A stretch of 64,000 nt of DNA from Sipunculus nudus (GCA_026874595.1 CM049313.1:65044159-65108158); one strand, 5' to 3'; shown: positions 1 to 12,925, counted from the first letter of the stretch. Numbers and translations: made by a program. The notes: a model not told the origin generated them from the letters alone.

Positions 1-459
1 CTAGAATGCTAATGTTTATTTCTTTATCAGGACAACCTTCCATGCCGTGTTTGTCGCGATATTTTACGAAATTTATTTCCACTGTGACCATATTTAATCG
101 TATATTATAAATAGAAATTGATTAAGATGCCCTGTTTATTTATTATATTTTTTTGGTCCTTTTAATGGGTTGTGTTTGCAATATTGCCTGTTAACCCCTA
201 GTCTTGTCTGCTCCATGACGATAATGTGACGTCACAAAGATAAAGATATACAGTTCTCATGAGAATGAATTTGAGTGCATGTAGAGCACACATATTAGCT
301 GTTTTAAACCATTATAATATAATATGTTTTTATGTACATCCAGGGTTGTTTATATAAGAACGAGGACTGGGAATGGCCTACAAATTCTTGGATGTGCATG
401 GATTCTGATACGTATTGCGATATTTTCATTGCATTACATTTTTAGAACATTGTGTTTAA

Positions 460-492
<33 letters not shown>

Positions 493-2670
493 AAATATTT
501 TAATATAATTAATAATAATCATTCTGTATCTTGCTAAATATACTGAGACAATAACCGATTTTGCAGATCAGTTTATTTCAAACACGAAATATGGCAATAT
601 GACATTGTAATATACTCATTAAATTACTGACTTGTTGTTGACAGTATGAATGAAATCTTTATAATCAAAGTTTTTTTAGGCCCTTCATGTGCAAATAATT
701 ATTTGGTATTCTGGATTGTGGTTTATCAGAGACAGGTATAGGTGGTGTGTACAATTACAGGCCTGAATTACATCGCTTAAGGCTGCCATTCTTATACAAC
801 AGTAATGTTAACTTGATTCTTGATCTTAACGCAGTTGACATCAAAAGAAGAGAAAATATTCATGTATGATTAATCATTATGACCGTGTTGAGCATTTATT
901 TCTTTTGATGTATATGGAAATAATTCTCATATACTAACAGACCTATAATGGATGGACCTTTAATCTATGGTATATCAGGCCTACATTAATATTTTCTACA
1001 AAATGGCACAGACACGGTAGCGGTTTTCACTTTAAGCTTAGAATTAATTCAAACCTATTTAGATTTCTAAATTTGCAACATAATTGATACATTTACAGTA
1101 AAAAAATCAGTTATAGGCATATTTAAGAAAATGTTATATCATATCGCGATATACCGATATACTGGTAGTATCGCGCACCCATAAGAATTATTGGGCAAAG
1201 TTTTTAATGGACCGGCCGCGCTAGGCCCGTGGTAATGCTGTTCATTTCTGCCCAACCTCAAATACGTAAAAAATTCGTGATGGTAAAGACTTAAGTTAAT
1301 GTTGATTATATGCACCCTTCCAAGATCTGAAGCGATTTTGTATTATTCCTATTTTTTTTTTTCTACGTAAATTAAAATGCCATTTTTTTCTGAATTGTTA
1401 ATTATGAAAACAGTAATTTAAATCACCCCTTTACAATTATTTATTTCAGGGGTCTATAGATCAAAGTTAATTATTTCATGTGGCCTTTAAATGAATATAT
1501 TGGAAAAATACTATACCAATTAACAGCTCGGCATGGCGATCAGTATCCTTCAAATATTTTTTCATGGAAAGTTTTTCATGCGTTACAGAATAAAACAAAG
1601 CCCAAAATCTTAAATGGTTTGTTCTATTTGTGTATATTTTCAATTTATTTAAGATTACATTTATTCAGCTTTTCTCGACAGAGCCAATGGTAATCTGTCG
1701 TATGGCTTTCTTGTCAGAGACAGCGAATATCGTACTGATTCTTGTCGGAGCCATCGATAATCTTATCATTCACCCGTATCAATACGGGACCCTCCTTAGG
1801 TCATTCTTTTACATGCTTGCGGTGTTCTTTTTATTTCGACATGCGACCTGTGACATCCGGGTTTTAGTGTGCATACAACATGTCATTCCCCATGAACGGT
1901 TGAGAAACATTTTCAGGGTTTGATAAGGTATCTGGATGCGACACGAAAGTACGCTGAGGACAGGGTCCAGGTGATGATTTATCTGGGGAGAGAGTTTTGT
2001 GACAAGGGGGTCTTTATCGAATGACTTAACAGGGGATACACGCTTTTTTTTGCGACCAATTCAGCAAAATATTGTAAGATTCATTTATCTATCTATTTTC
2101 GTCAGAGCCATGGGGAATCGGTCGTTAGGGACAATGATAATTGCATTAATTCTTGTTGGACACTGATAATCCTTTAAATAGTGCCAGTTCTGTATGAACT
2201 AAAAACATAATCAACGTGGGACCATTCTATGTTCTTTCTTTCACATATAAGCAGCGGTTAAACAATGGTGAACCAATCAGTAACAAGGTATTTATATTGC
2301 AGTCATTTTTTGTTTCATATCGCTTGTTTTAGAAATCGCCATACTTCTTATGAACTTCTTGGATTTCAATTAAAATTTCTTATACGTTAATGTCAGTTTA
2401 CCATCTGTTAATTGACACGATTTCTCATTTGACACTAATTATATATTTTTTCTATAATTTTTTAAAAATTGCAATTGTACTGTGCGTTGGTTGTGGAAAA
2501 TGCATCTTGTATGCTTGAACAAGACTCGGTTTCTGCTTGAGACTTAAGATTTTCATTTATCCAAGTCCCATCTTTTGCGAACGTTCATTTTTATTTGATT
2601 AATTTACGTGATTTAAGTAAACGTGATTTAAGTAAACGTGATTTATTCAAATAAATTTTATAAATTTTAA
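1..2670. other. AT-rich non-coding DNA, no gene recognised
   Basis: Mostly unique AT-rich sequence with an (AT)n tract at about 461-485. Short open frames of 71 and 97 codons overlap at 1478-1923; they match no family I know and overlap a diverged internal repeat (1650-2173), so I do not call them genes. A 14-16 bp unit of the type aacgtgatttaagt is repeated about three times at 2607-2645. Confidence 0.6.
1650..2173 (+). repeat. Diverged direct repeat pair (about 100-115 bp)
   Basis: The segments 1650-1764 and 2075-2173 align in the same orientation. Shared landmarks, in order, are a taagatt...attta block, a cagagcca block followed by ggtaatc/ggaatc, and an attcttgt(c/t)gga...gataatc block. 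They lie about 415 bp apart, which suggests an old tandem duplication or two copies of a dispersed repeat. Alignment was by eye and identity is moderate. Confidence 0.4.
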
Positions 2671-2674
2671 ATAG

Positions 2675-3392
2675 TGTTTTATGTATCTGTTTATTATGCG
2701 CCTGGCGTTCTAATTCGTGTTGGGCTCAAGCCCTGGGCGTTGTTATGGGAACCGTATTTGTTGAACCCTGCCTTGTAGAGACAGAGTGCTCGTTATAGTC
2801 TAGAAATTTCGGGTCTGTTCATGCGCTATCGGCGCGCGTGGATTGTTTTGTTTGGAATGTTCGTGAAAATGGAAGTTTCTGGACTTCGGGTGAAAAGCTA
2901 TGAATAGGAGCTGTGTTTAGAGCCGGCAGAGAGTAAAATATCAGGGGGCACTAAGAATGTGACTCTCTCGTCATTTTTGGGACCTTTCCGATAATTAACA
3001 GAACTTACAGATATTATACAGATTTACAGACTGTATACGGATTGTCTTCAGTCTGCCTTTGGGGTTATTACAACAACTTCACTTTGGATTAAACTGATTG
3101 TTTTCGCGATTAGCACGGACTATTCCCTGAGAAGATTTACTTGAACTGTTCATCTGGTTTATTTATGCTAAAAGAGTCTTGTGAGACTGTGACAGTGGTG
3201 GTATCCAGAATCAAAGAAAAATCAATCAGAATATTGATTTAAGAATAAATTATAATTGTTTGTTAACAATAAAACACTGACTTCTGTGTTCATTCCCCTA
3301 GAAATTTCACGCTGCCTAGTGTTGCGGAATCTGATTTTTTTGTATCAATAAGATTTAAGCTCGTCACGTAAATTTTATTAGGTTCTGTAACA
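2675..3392 (+). mobile_element. Solo LTR of an LTR retrotransposon (copy A)
   Basis: A 718-bp TG...CA unit that starts tgtttt and ends ttctgtaaca, flanked on both sides by the 4-bp direct repeat atag (2671-2674 and 3393-3396). It is homologous along its length to the LTR at 51754-52513. The best conserved parts are a ctgtgttta block (about 2910) and the last 150 bp, which carry AATAAA-type signals (3244-3249, 3268-3273) and a cctagaaatttca block. The position of the copy-B TATA box reads ctatgaatagg here (about 2899-2909), so the promoter is decayed. No internal region or second LTR adjoins it, so it is best explained as a solo LTR left by LTR-LTR recombination. The superfamily (Ty3/gypsy or BEL) cannot be decided from the LTR alone. 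Confidence 0.8.
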
Positions 3393-3396
3393 ATAG

Positions 3397-4396
3397 AGAA
3401 ATTTGAAATATTTTCTGTTTTTTTCCTTTTCTTTTTTTAACTTTTTTAAATGTACAAGGGTTTAATAAGAGTTTAATAAATACGTAGAAAGGTTTAAAAT
3501 ATGACTATATTGTCACCATGCGTTAATTTGTTCCTTCGACGTTCATGCACAGATATACCATGTGTGGTACCATATCTGCCCGGGCATACGAAAACTGTAA
3601 ATAATGAAAAACTGTCACTCTGCAATATATGGTATGTTAAAGTATATGTGTACAGCATGTGTTGACACGATTCCTACCTATACATAATTTTAATTAGGAG
3701 TGACACATCGACTGATGTAAGAGCGTAGAAATGAGAGATTTTCTCAACAACTTGATACGAAAAGCCAAATTATACACGTTTGTTTAGAATGAAAATCGAC
3801 TCCACGAAAGCGTCTGTAAGCTCTCCAAATCCAAAGGATTCATAGGGAAAACATCAGCCATTGTAATGGATAATGAAAACTTGGATATTTGAAAATTGGT
3901 CTGATATCTCTATGTTCCCTTTATAAAGTGATGATCTGGCTTTAGACAATGTTCTCCCCTGGTGAACGTTTAATCTGATTCTAACATTGGTCTGGCATAT
4001 CATAAGGCACGACTGTGTTCCTTGCTAAAGGAAAATATAACTCCAGTATGTCACTTGACCTCCTAGCTTCATTTCTGGACATTGAATCATAACGACACCC
4101 GACGGAGTGGAAGTGGACGATGTATTGAGAACTGGACTGGAAATTCCCAGTATTACCAGATGTTTGAAGTCTCGCCGTTCAGAGGTAAGATGCCTGTCTA
4201 GTGACAAAAATAGTAGGCTTCCCCTGAATCATGATTATTTTTTTTCTTGTCAATACATCAATGCAGACAAACATCTAAAGTGCTTTCGTCCGTATGGCTG
4301 CCTTTCCCCTTCCAAGCAGGCTCGGTAAACCTGATTAGAATTGGAGTTTCGACGTAACCAGATCACTCGACCAGAGAAGAAGCGGTGATAAAAAGC
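3397..4396. other. Non-coding interval with one doubtful splice-donor-like site
   Basis: AT-rich sequence with no recognised gene. A short open stretch starting at 4107 (+) runs into an AG|GTAAGA donor-like site at about 4183. Without an acceptor, conserved protein motif or downstream exon this is not called an exon. Confidence 0.5.
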
Positions 4397-5086
4397 CAGG
4401 TTTAGCGATTATAGATTATCCCCTTTCAGATTACCCCCGGGGGTAATGTGAAATCAATTTTAGATTACCCCCTCCAATTTCAGATAACCCCCCCCCCCCA
4501 AAAAAATTACTTATGATTATTTAGATACTTATCTTATTAATTGTCTTAAGTAACCTGACAACAGAAACAACAACAACTAATACTACTACTATTTATAATA
4601 ATAACAATGTCAAAATTAACGATGATGATGATTATTATTGTACTGTCATTATCCCTTCAGTACAACAGGTTCAAAACATTCTCTCTGAGGTCATTGGACA
4701 GACCGACATATATGCCAGTACTATTATATGATTCGTTTGAGTAAATCCATAAGAGACACCTGCCAAGTTAATAAAATAGGATGTGAGATAATGCGTGTTA
4801 TGAACTGGTTACGGACACATGTACGACCCGACGGAGCTAACCACTATATCACCAAACAGCTGAGGATGTTGTTAATAAATATATCAGGAGCGATGAGCTC
4901 CTATATACACAATGAGTAATCATATCAGCTTGATCAGCGAGGGGGGTAATCTTAACAGTAGGGGGTAACTTGAAATCAGATTCAGGCTACCCAGGGAGGT
5001 AATTTGAAATCGATTTCAGATTTCCAAGGGGTAACCTGAAACGGGGGGGGGGGGGGGGGGGGAGTGATCTGAAATCTTTACACCTG
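4397..5086. mobile_element. Foldback-like DNA element with repetitive inverted termini
   Basis: The left end (caggtttagcgattatagat...) and the reverse complement of the right end (caggtgtaaagatttcagat...) align over about 27 bp at about 70% identity. Inside both ends are repeated subterminal blocks of the form tttcagattaccccc: plus sense at about 4425-4490, and inverted as gggggtaa...tgaaatc at about 4938-5076. The right arm contains a long poly-G run (about 5043-5062) and the left arm a poly-C run (about 4490-4499). The middle (4500-4920) is AT-rich with a 63-codon frame of no known family. No convincing target-site duplication was found, so the superfamily is open; the CAG start is compatible with hAT. 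Confidence 0.55.
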
Positions 5087-6142
5087 TGTCTGGAAATTTA
5101 TTGGGTTTGCAAAACTCATTTAAAAAAGAAAAGTACAAGATTTTTTTTTATTTTAATTACCGTGTGTCATACTAATGAGCAAAACTTTTTCAGGTAATTA
5201 TTATTAGTGTCATTGTCGGACTTGTTCGTAATCTAATGAAGTAACTTGCTTAATTACATAAGTTAGATGTTACTGTACATATTTGCAAATATATGTAGTA
5301 TGAATATGAAGTATAATAATATGTAGTATAATATGAACATGAAGAGTTTCAAATTTGTCGCTTCCCAAGAGACCAGCCTGTACCTAAGTCAATGTTATTC
5401 CGGGATGAGATTTTGCTCTGTGATGATAATAAAGAGATGATAATAAAATATTATTTCCATACATTACAGATTACCTCGTCACCGATCAAACTTAACTGTT
5501 AAATTGTTTTGATTTTAACTGTTCATATAAATTTAATTAAAACCCTTGGAAATGACAGATTAAAAGACATTGATTAAAAGACAAAAGATTGCATTTCATC
5601 AAACTAGCGAACTGTAAGAGGCCATTGCTGAGAATCATTTACATTATATGTGTATATGCAGATCTATGTTATTAGTGAAGTAAAGAATATAAGATATTAA
5701 AGATGCTTGTCCCATTGTAACTTGTTTTCTTTGTTAATATTCCATAACCAACATTTCCTAATTTGATAAATATAATTTACTATGATGTTGTTCTCAATTA
5801 TTTAGCCCATTTCCCCACTGAGTGAGTGAAACAACCCTTTTCGAATGATCAATGACCTTTGAAGTATTTGTTCCCGTGAGAAACACATGTGTCCATTAAG
5901 TTTATTTATTTATAAAGTGTTGAAAGCAGTCTTTGCTGCAGTTGACATTCTTGTGTTGTTCATGGATCGCAATGCTCATCCTCAAAAGTCGTCTACCTTT
6001 CCATTATAATCTGGGGCCCAGGGATAATAAAATCAGCTAGAAATCTGTATTTTAAGGATACAAACCTCCTCTGCATGTGTGTGTGTGTGTGTTGGGGGGG
6101 GGTCCTGTTGTGGGTACTCCCAAAACCTTGTTTTCACTCACG
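5087..6142. other. Non-coding interval
   Basis: AT-rich sequence without recognisable genes. It holds one copy of a short dispersed repeat (5905-5990, listed separately) and a (TG)n tract followed by poly-G at about 6076-6102. Confidence 0.5.
5905..5990 (+). repeat. Uninterrupted copy of a short dispersed repeat (empty-site paralogue)
   Basis: This segment reads through ctgcagttgacattcttgtg and on to gatcgcaatg without interruption. The related sequence at 6365-6414 and 6675-6730 is split at the matching point by a 260-bp insertion. The two copies align at roughly 70-75% by eye. Confidence 0.5.
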
Positions 6143-6370
6143 TTTTCCAAGGTTCATTCGTGCAGAAGTGACTGTACATCTGTGAATATTCCTTGATGAC
6201 GCTCCTTAAGCCGGGTCGTGTGCCGAATCTGATCGTTAGGTTAAGGTCCATTCCCGAAATTTCCTGAAAATGTAATGAGATTTCGTTCATGATTGCGTGA
6301 GTTATGTTGTTAACAAACACGCGCACATAAGAACGGGGAAGAACGCACACCCTCCTCATAGAGGCAATTA
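6143..6370 (+). repeat. Dispersed repeat family DR, copy 1
   Basis: One of five related sequences in the window (also 8399, 14931, 25131, 44374), all in the same orientation. Shared blocks in order: ggttcattcgtgcagaagtgactg, a tgaatattcc...gatgac block, a ccggatc-like block, a cctgaaaatgt..tgagatt block, ttcatgattgcgtgagttatgttgt, aacaaacac, then gaacgca and a terminal ccctcct...gaggca pair that can fold back on itself. It resembles short SINE- or LINE-tail-derived repeats seen in many invertebrates; the exact family is not assigned. A 90-codon minus-strand frame here is a by-product of the repeat. Confidence 0.7.
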
Positions 6371-6414
6371 ATTTGTAAATAGTGGAAGCGGCCTTTACTG
6401 CAGCTGACATGTTT

Positions 6415-6674
6415 TTTTTTTATAATAAAATCATACAATACACATTTCAAACATAATTGTACACAATCACATCAAATACAATACTTAAAATTTATACACA
6501 GCGTTTTGCCTGGATATTACTCTAACTATTCTTCAGATTTTCAATTCTTGTAATTTAATACAGTATATACATATATTCTAGTAGTCTTAACAGAATACAT
6601 TTCCCCCTTACTTTTTCTTTCAATACTAAAACTACAATGCTACTGTGTGCTATAAAATTTTCCCTATTTTTTTC
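6415..6674 (-). mobile_element. Small poly(A) retro-insertion with target duplication
   Basis: On the minus strand this 260-bp AT-rich segment ends in a run of about ten A residues (poly-T at 6412-6420 on the plus strand). It is flanked by near-identical 14-mers, cagctgacatgttt at 6401-6414 and cagttaacatgttt at 6675-6688 (12 of 14 match). A paralogous copy of the host sequence at 5905-5990 lacks the insert. A long target duplication plus a poly(A) tail is the hallmark of LINE-type retroposition of an RNA. The inserted sequence shows no open frame I recognise; it could be a 5'-truncated LINE tail or a processed transcript. Confidence 0.55.
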
Positions 6675-6730
6675 CAGTTAACATGTTTGTGTTTTCCAAA
6701 GATCGCTATGTAAATATGAAAGCCCCGCTT

Positions 6731-8398
6731 CTTTTGATCCTTACAGAAATGGATGGCCATAAATCCAAATGAGTCTCAATTCCAATATTTCGGAGGGCTT
6801 GTCCCAGAGGGGTTCATTTCTGCCCCGACCATAAATCTGTCGATCGTCGCTTTGTGAATACCGGATTCGGTCCATCAGGTCTAATATCCATACTACACTG
6901 AAGGCATGACATTCTGACATCCACTGCAGACGTTTTTCAACCTTGCCACAGGGCCAAATATTGGCAAGTCACCAGTCAACGGACACTTTAGGCGACTATG
7001 AGGACTTGAGTCTAATAATAATGTGTTTACAATCACCATGTATATGATCAATAATCTATGTTATATATTGTTATACTTTATTTTTTCATGCGTATTCAAT
7101 TAATAAATTACATTTACATTCATAGGGCATTACCACACATTGAAATATCTTTATAAACGAAAAATGGTGCGGTAGACATCGGGCCTGGGATTACACCAGG
7201 ATACAGAATAACATGATAGGAATTCAGTGCTATCTCCCTGTCACATCGTCCCAAACCGAAATGGAATTCTACAGATATACATACTTAGAATGAGATGAGA
7301 CAATAAAAATTGCTGATTCAACACTGTCAACAAAAATTCTGTAAGACCGGTAAAGAATTGATGCGGCGATTCCACAGGACAATTTCGGGAACGACTTATT
7401 ATGTCCTAGCGGCGTTTTGTCCCATGGAACGTCAAGGTGGACCCTTTCAGCTTAATTAAATGCAGCCTAATTATCAAGTATTGCAAGACCTTGCTTGACT
7501 GATCTAAATGTCTTATTTAAATTTGGGACTCGCCTGTTTCATTGATCCGCTTCATTAGGCGACTGGACATGAACAAGCAACGAGAACGTCCTCAGATCAG
7601 GGATAATCGGGTAACCGGATGCGGCTTAAAAAATCAATATATAGCGGATTTTCCAACTGCTTCCTCCGGGAAAATAAAAAAGAGGGCTATTTTGAGTAAT
7701 GACTTGTTTTCTTGGTTTGACACCAAAGGAAAAATGTTTCGATCATGCCGGCATATTGAACATATTGATTGTTGATTCAAAGCAGTTCTTCTGCATCTTT
7801 AACGGTTTCTTCCTGCATGGTCATTTTCATCGCTCAATTGTCATAGATATATAACAGAAACTGTTGGCTTACAATTTATAGAAAACTAATAGAATTTGTA
7901 ATTCTGCAAGCGGCTTTCAATATGTTGATTCATGTTTTACCCTAGATGGAGTTGTCTACATTAAATATAACACACCATGGGTGATGGGACAAGCCACAAA
8001 AGATTCAAATTTGTGTTTCTTTGACGTTTTCCCTGTATAATCTTTCCAATATCCCGACATAAAGGGATCAGCACCTATGCAAGAAGAAAATTGATTGTAA
8101 AATATTACCATATTTAATTTTACAATAACGTCATTTTCACTCAAATCAGAATTGTCTGTTGAACTGAAGGAAAGGCCCCGATCCGGAAACAAATTGAGTG
8201 CCCGAAAACGCTGGTAAAGCCTAAATAACTATATAAATATGCATTCTCAGGAATGCAGGCCTCCGCCATGTTGTCGATCCTTAATGTGGAGTACTCTGTA
8301 ACCTGTGTTTTCATTCTCTAATTAGCCAATAATCCCTGGGTCAGTTGTGCATAAGTTCCCCAAACAAGTGTGTGCATTCCTGATTCAGCCGATATTTC
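6731..8398. other. Non-coding interval
   Basis: Unique AT-rich sequence. Open frames of 77 and 78 codons (7542-7775 plus, 7956-8192 minus) have no recognisable motif and lack a supporting splice context, so no gene is called. Confidence 0.5.
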
Positions 8399-8605
8399 AA
8401 TGTTCAATCGTGCATATGTGACAGCACCTTTGTGAATATTCCTGGAAATCCTTTCTAATTCAAGATCATAAGCTGGACCAACACCAAATCTAATCGATTA
8501 TTCATTCCCGAGGTACCCTGAAAAATGTCATGGGCTTCCATTCATGATTGAGTTAATTATCTTATGAACACACACACCCTCACAAACACACACACACACA
8601 CACAC

Positions 8606-8675
<70 letters not shown>

Positions 8676-8697
8676 GAATGCACCCTTCTGCCTGAAG
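8399..8697 (+). repeat. Dispersed repeat family DR, copy 2, with expanded (CA)n
   Basis: The left part matches the other DR copies: ttcaatcgtgcatatgtgac, cctttgtgaatattcctgg, a caccaaatctaatcgatt block, and ccctgaaaa.tgtcatg. At the place where other copies carry aacaaacacacac, this copy holds a long (CA)n tract (8581-8673, with ccctca interruptions). It then resumes with the family's gggaatgcaccc..ctgcctgaag end. Confidence 0.7.
8581..8673. repeat. (CA)n microsatellite
   Basis: About 90 bp of CA repeats with two ccctca interruptions near the left end, embedded in DR copy 2. The minus strand reads as a run of Val-Cys codons, which is not a real protein. Confidence 0.95.
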
Positions 8698-10067
8698 TAA
8701 TAACAAGCGACCGAGGGGGCTAAGCGTGACGACTCCTCGGTAGAAATAAGGAGGCACAGGCAGCAATTCCAAGAAAACCAGACAATCTGTAAGTATAGTG
8801 TGAGAGAATCTTTAGACATTTTAAATCACCTAGGATTACTTACAAAGACTCCCGAAAGTCTGGGGATAAAGAAGAAACCTTTACTGCGTCACGTACTATC
8901 AGCATCGCGGCCCCAAGGAGGAATTGGCTGGGAATATTCTGTTTCATTTTCGCTGACTTTACTGTACTATTATTATGATAATGAAAATGGTGATGATGAT
9001 AATACCAAATGTAATATCGTTTGTAATTATTTGTATTTATTTTCTCTCTGTAAAATCTGCTTGATTAAAATCAACAAAATATCTTTGAAATCAACCATTA
9101 CGATCAGCGGATATGTCTAAATGTCAAAACAATATGATTAAGTTATTATCGCTCACTGTCGGTAAAACTTTGCGATAACCTTGAACTTTCATCCAAAATA
9201 CCGCCTAATCTTCACGATCCATTCCTTCTTTCTGTTTGAAGATGCAGGAAATCTATGAAATGACAGCTCATATAGAGGTTTTACCGAGAATCATTCGTTC
9301 ACACAAGCACGCAACAGTGGAACGTGGTCATGCCGGCAACATGTGACATGCCTTCCAAGCCTCGTTTTAGCTTGGGATTCCCCCAGCCGTGAATAGGGTC
9401 TATTACTTTTGCCATCAAGGGTTATATGTTTACCGATTGCTAAAATTTTTAGCATTGATATACCAATTAAGACATAATAAATTAAAAATTCCGATGTAAT
9501 GTATAATTTTATATTATTAATAATTAATTTTACATACATAGAAATTTTTATATTTTTAGAAACCATTTTTATCCGTTAATTAAATATCCATTTAATTTAT
9601 CCATTAATTATGTAGGTTATATGTATATGTATGTTATGTGATATGTCTATCTGCTTGACTTTGTGTCACTTTGACATACACTCCTCACTCAGCGGTAATA
9701 CAATGCAGTCATTCTAGGTCTCCTTCGTTTTAATCGCTGCTTCGTTTGGCATATTCCCCGTAGTCTCAATGTCTGAAGTCATAACTGCAGTCATTCTAGA
9801 TCTCCTTAGTTTTAACCGTGTCTCTAAATATTTTTGCAGAAAAGTGCGCCTTCTGTCGGCAGATTTGTAGTTATAATCATGGAGACTTGTACCTGGTCCT
9901 ATTATATACAATATATTCATCATTGGCCGCACAGAGGGTGAATCTGCGCAGTTGCAGAACCACGGCGGTCTCGCATACCGTTTCATGGTGTGATATTTGG
10001 GCCACTTGGTGATGAAAAGATTTTTATAAATGTCACGGCATGAAGATGTGTAAGTGTACTTGAGATG
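8698..10067. other. Non-coding interval with a short local duplication
   Basis: No gene recognised. A block of about 35 bp starting tgcagtcattctag recurs at about 9703 and 9787 in direct orientation. Frames of 90-106 codons have no known motif. Confidence 0.5.
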
Positions 10068-10262
10068 TCATATTAATTGTTCTTGATACGGGATGCGGTG
10101 ATTATTTTTTATTAAATCTGTGAAATTATTTATTAGACGAAGTGGTGTCAGAAATAGGGAGTACATCTACTATACTAAAATCCGAACTCTAAAGCTTGTA
10201 CTGCCACCCCAACGTCTCCAGGATACAAGATCGATGTTCGGGAGGCAGGCTGCCGCTGGTCG
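10068..10262 (+). repeat. Composite dispersed repeat, fullest copy
   Basis: The first 34 bp (10068-10101; core gttcttgatacgggatgcgg) is identical to 14026-14059. The last 80 bp (10181-10262; core gcttgtactgccacc) is homologous to 32145-32228. Together these suggest one dispersed element of about 195 bp, of which the other two loci are partial copies. No diagnostic termini were found. Confidence 0.5.
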
Positions 10263-10303
10263 GACCCAGGCCGTCCTGTTGCGGCCATATGTCCAAGATC
10301 CAA

Positions 10304-10306
<3 letters not shown>

Positions 10307-10369
<63 letters not shown>
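10307..10369. repeat. (AT)n microsatellite
   Basis: About 30 AT dinucleotides. Both strands translate as Tyr-Ile runs, which should not be taken as protein. Confidence 0.95.
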
Positions 10370-10372
<3 letters not shown>

Positions 10373-12341
10373 CATCAGTAAAAAGGCCACATTACTGATA
10401 TCATTTTAAAGTTGATTACCACTTGTTGTTTTTCCCCCATTAACTGGGTCATTAACGTTATTATTTGTGCAAGAATAATTTTGACATTGATTGACAGAGG
10501 GTTGACTTCCACGTAGATAAATTGGGGTTTGTCTGAAAATGTCGGTCAATATTCCCATCGGTCCGTAAAAATTCTCAAATACTCATTCTTTTTAGGGACC
10601 TTAGAAGAATAAAAGATTGGTTCAAAATGATTTTGACATGTTTTCTCAATTTTATTAATGTCCCACGTAATCGCAGTTTATTTAGGACGAATTAATTGGT
10701 AATAACCAAGGCATCTAGTGTGACTCGTACCCATTCATATATTACGCTAAAAGCGCCTTGACTGTGTAGAGGTCACAGAAAATAAAAAAGAATAACGTAA
10801 GGGGTCTTACTGAGTTATATCCGGTACCATCAGATCAGTCAAAAAGACTTGCAGTTAAATTATGAAAAATATTATTTGACCGGGAAGGCAAGTGTAAACT
10901 TAAAATGAACTAGGAATAAATCATTCTGAACACTGGTTGACCGCGTCAGTCGCTAAACACGCAATTAACGTCTTTTATAGCCTTTGGTCTTTATAGCCAA
11001 ACGTTACATAAACTAGGGTATGGCTACTATGTTGTTGATGAAAAACCTACTCATGCCGCCAGTGTTGCGATGAGAATTGACATTATGATGAATGTGAGGT
11101 GATTATTATTAATGTGATTACAATTATCATACAATAGGGAAAAACGTATATCCATGGTCGCTCACGTTACAGATTTACGAAACATGGAAAGGAAATATGG
11201 ATGGATTTAAGGATGGCTATTATGGATTTTAAAGGACGTTTACGATCAATCAATGAATATATTTTTGAGAGTAATCTAATGGAATAGATTATCATTAGCA
11301 TCGGGGTGTAAATAAAATTAATTCCGAAAGCAATTCAGGTAAATTAGCACTCTTTAATATGCTTGGTGTTTTTTATCCCTTTTTTCATGAATTAATTGTC
11401 ATCTCATTTATAACTAGTCTGGTACCATATAGTAAAGTCTTGTCGTATTTGTACAGTCATTAAGTTGTTAAGCCATGTTTAATAAAAAAGGTAACTGATA
11501 CCAATGAATTATTAATGATTTTTATGTTAGATTATCTCTTGAAGGTGTAAAAGGGTTCAGTTATGAGGTATAAAAAAGTTCAGCACTTCGATTACTGCCT
11601 TTTTGTTTAATCTCCGATTCGATTTTGTTAACAATGATAATTTTATTCTTTTGCAAATGTACATCAAGAAAGTGTTCGGCTGACGGAGAATTGGCGTCAT
11701 TTGTTTCGTATTTTCATATAGAATTTTCCAAAGTTCATCTTTATAACTTCGGTTAATAATTACACTAAAAATCGATGTTTGCATTTCTCTTCCGCCATCT
11801 TGGATAAATGGCGGATATAGCCGATTCTCGGGAAACGATTCCTGCAGTTCCAGAATTCCAGAATTTAGACATAACCTCAAACATTATCTAGAATACAGGT
11901 ATTCGACAAGCGACTACGTGCTTCCACCGAAATCAGAGTTGGACGGGTGAAGAGAGACATGGATTGAGTGGTAAGGGGAATTACAGAACCCGGTCAAAAC
12001 CATAGTACCCGCCAAATTTTGTTTTTGCAGATACAATAATATGATTATTTGATTATAGGGAAATGTTGTTTGCGCAGTGTTAACACAATTAACTGTTTAT
12101 ATAAGGCAGTCCGCATCGGACGCTTTGACGCCAAGGATCGTGGGTCCGAAAGATATTTAGAGCGTTGTGTACGGTTAACCCCCCCCCCCCCCCCCCGCGT
12201 TCCCATATGCCTGGTATGAGCACGACAATAAATGAAATGAACTCATCAATCGAATACTGCAAGCATCTTTCGTTTATCGAATAATGACTGGCTTTGATTT
12301 AAAACGATGATTGTTTGATTCATTGTTACACTTATAAAATT
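10370..12341. other. Non-coding interval
   Basis: AT-rich unique DNA with a poly-C tract at about 12180-12196. A minus-strand frame of 107 codons (11557-11880) has no recognisable domain. Confidence 0.5.
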
Positions 12342-12344
12342 ATT

Positions 12345-12371
12345 AATATATATATATATATATATATATAT
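12345..12371. repeat. (AT)n microsatellite
   Basis: Short pure AT run. Confidence 0.9.
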
Positions 12372-12925
12372 GAATCGTAACTGTGAACACTTGTATGCAG
12401 TCGTATTCAGCCATTGGTTAGAAGTTTAAGAGCATTGATTCTCTCTACAGCTGGGATAATGACCCCTGGGGCTCCTGTGACGGACATCTAGATGCCGCGC
12501 CTCTGGGGATATCCGCCTGAACGTGTCGGACGGACTGACTGGGGATGTACTTGTCACCCTGACGGCGAGGTCAGGCAGACATACAAAGGACTCCTGCCAA
12601 AACCCACTGATCATAAACGCTCCACGAATACTTGGTGTCAACGGCCGGGGGACAAATTATGGTAGGATTTGCATATAACTTATCACACATGTCTTGAGGG
12701 GATATAAATATATAAACCTACGGTCACCATTCTAAACGGGCACCTTTCTTCTACGGACAATCGTTTAAAGGGTCGTCGTGAGAACTCGACGTTGAGGTTA
12801 GGAGCAAGTTTTTGTCCTTATATAAAATTAGAAAATGCTACTCTTTATTTACTTCTCTTCTATTCTTTCTCTCGTTCATGAATTCGCTCTCTCTTCCTTT
12901 CTCTCTCTTTCTATATATAAACACT

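Noticed and set aside
4107-4185. A short exon ending in AG|GTAAGA
   Set aside because: No acceptor, no conserved peptide and no linked exon.
8580-8819. A Val-Cys repeat protein frame
   Set aside because: It is the translation of a (CA)n microsatellite.
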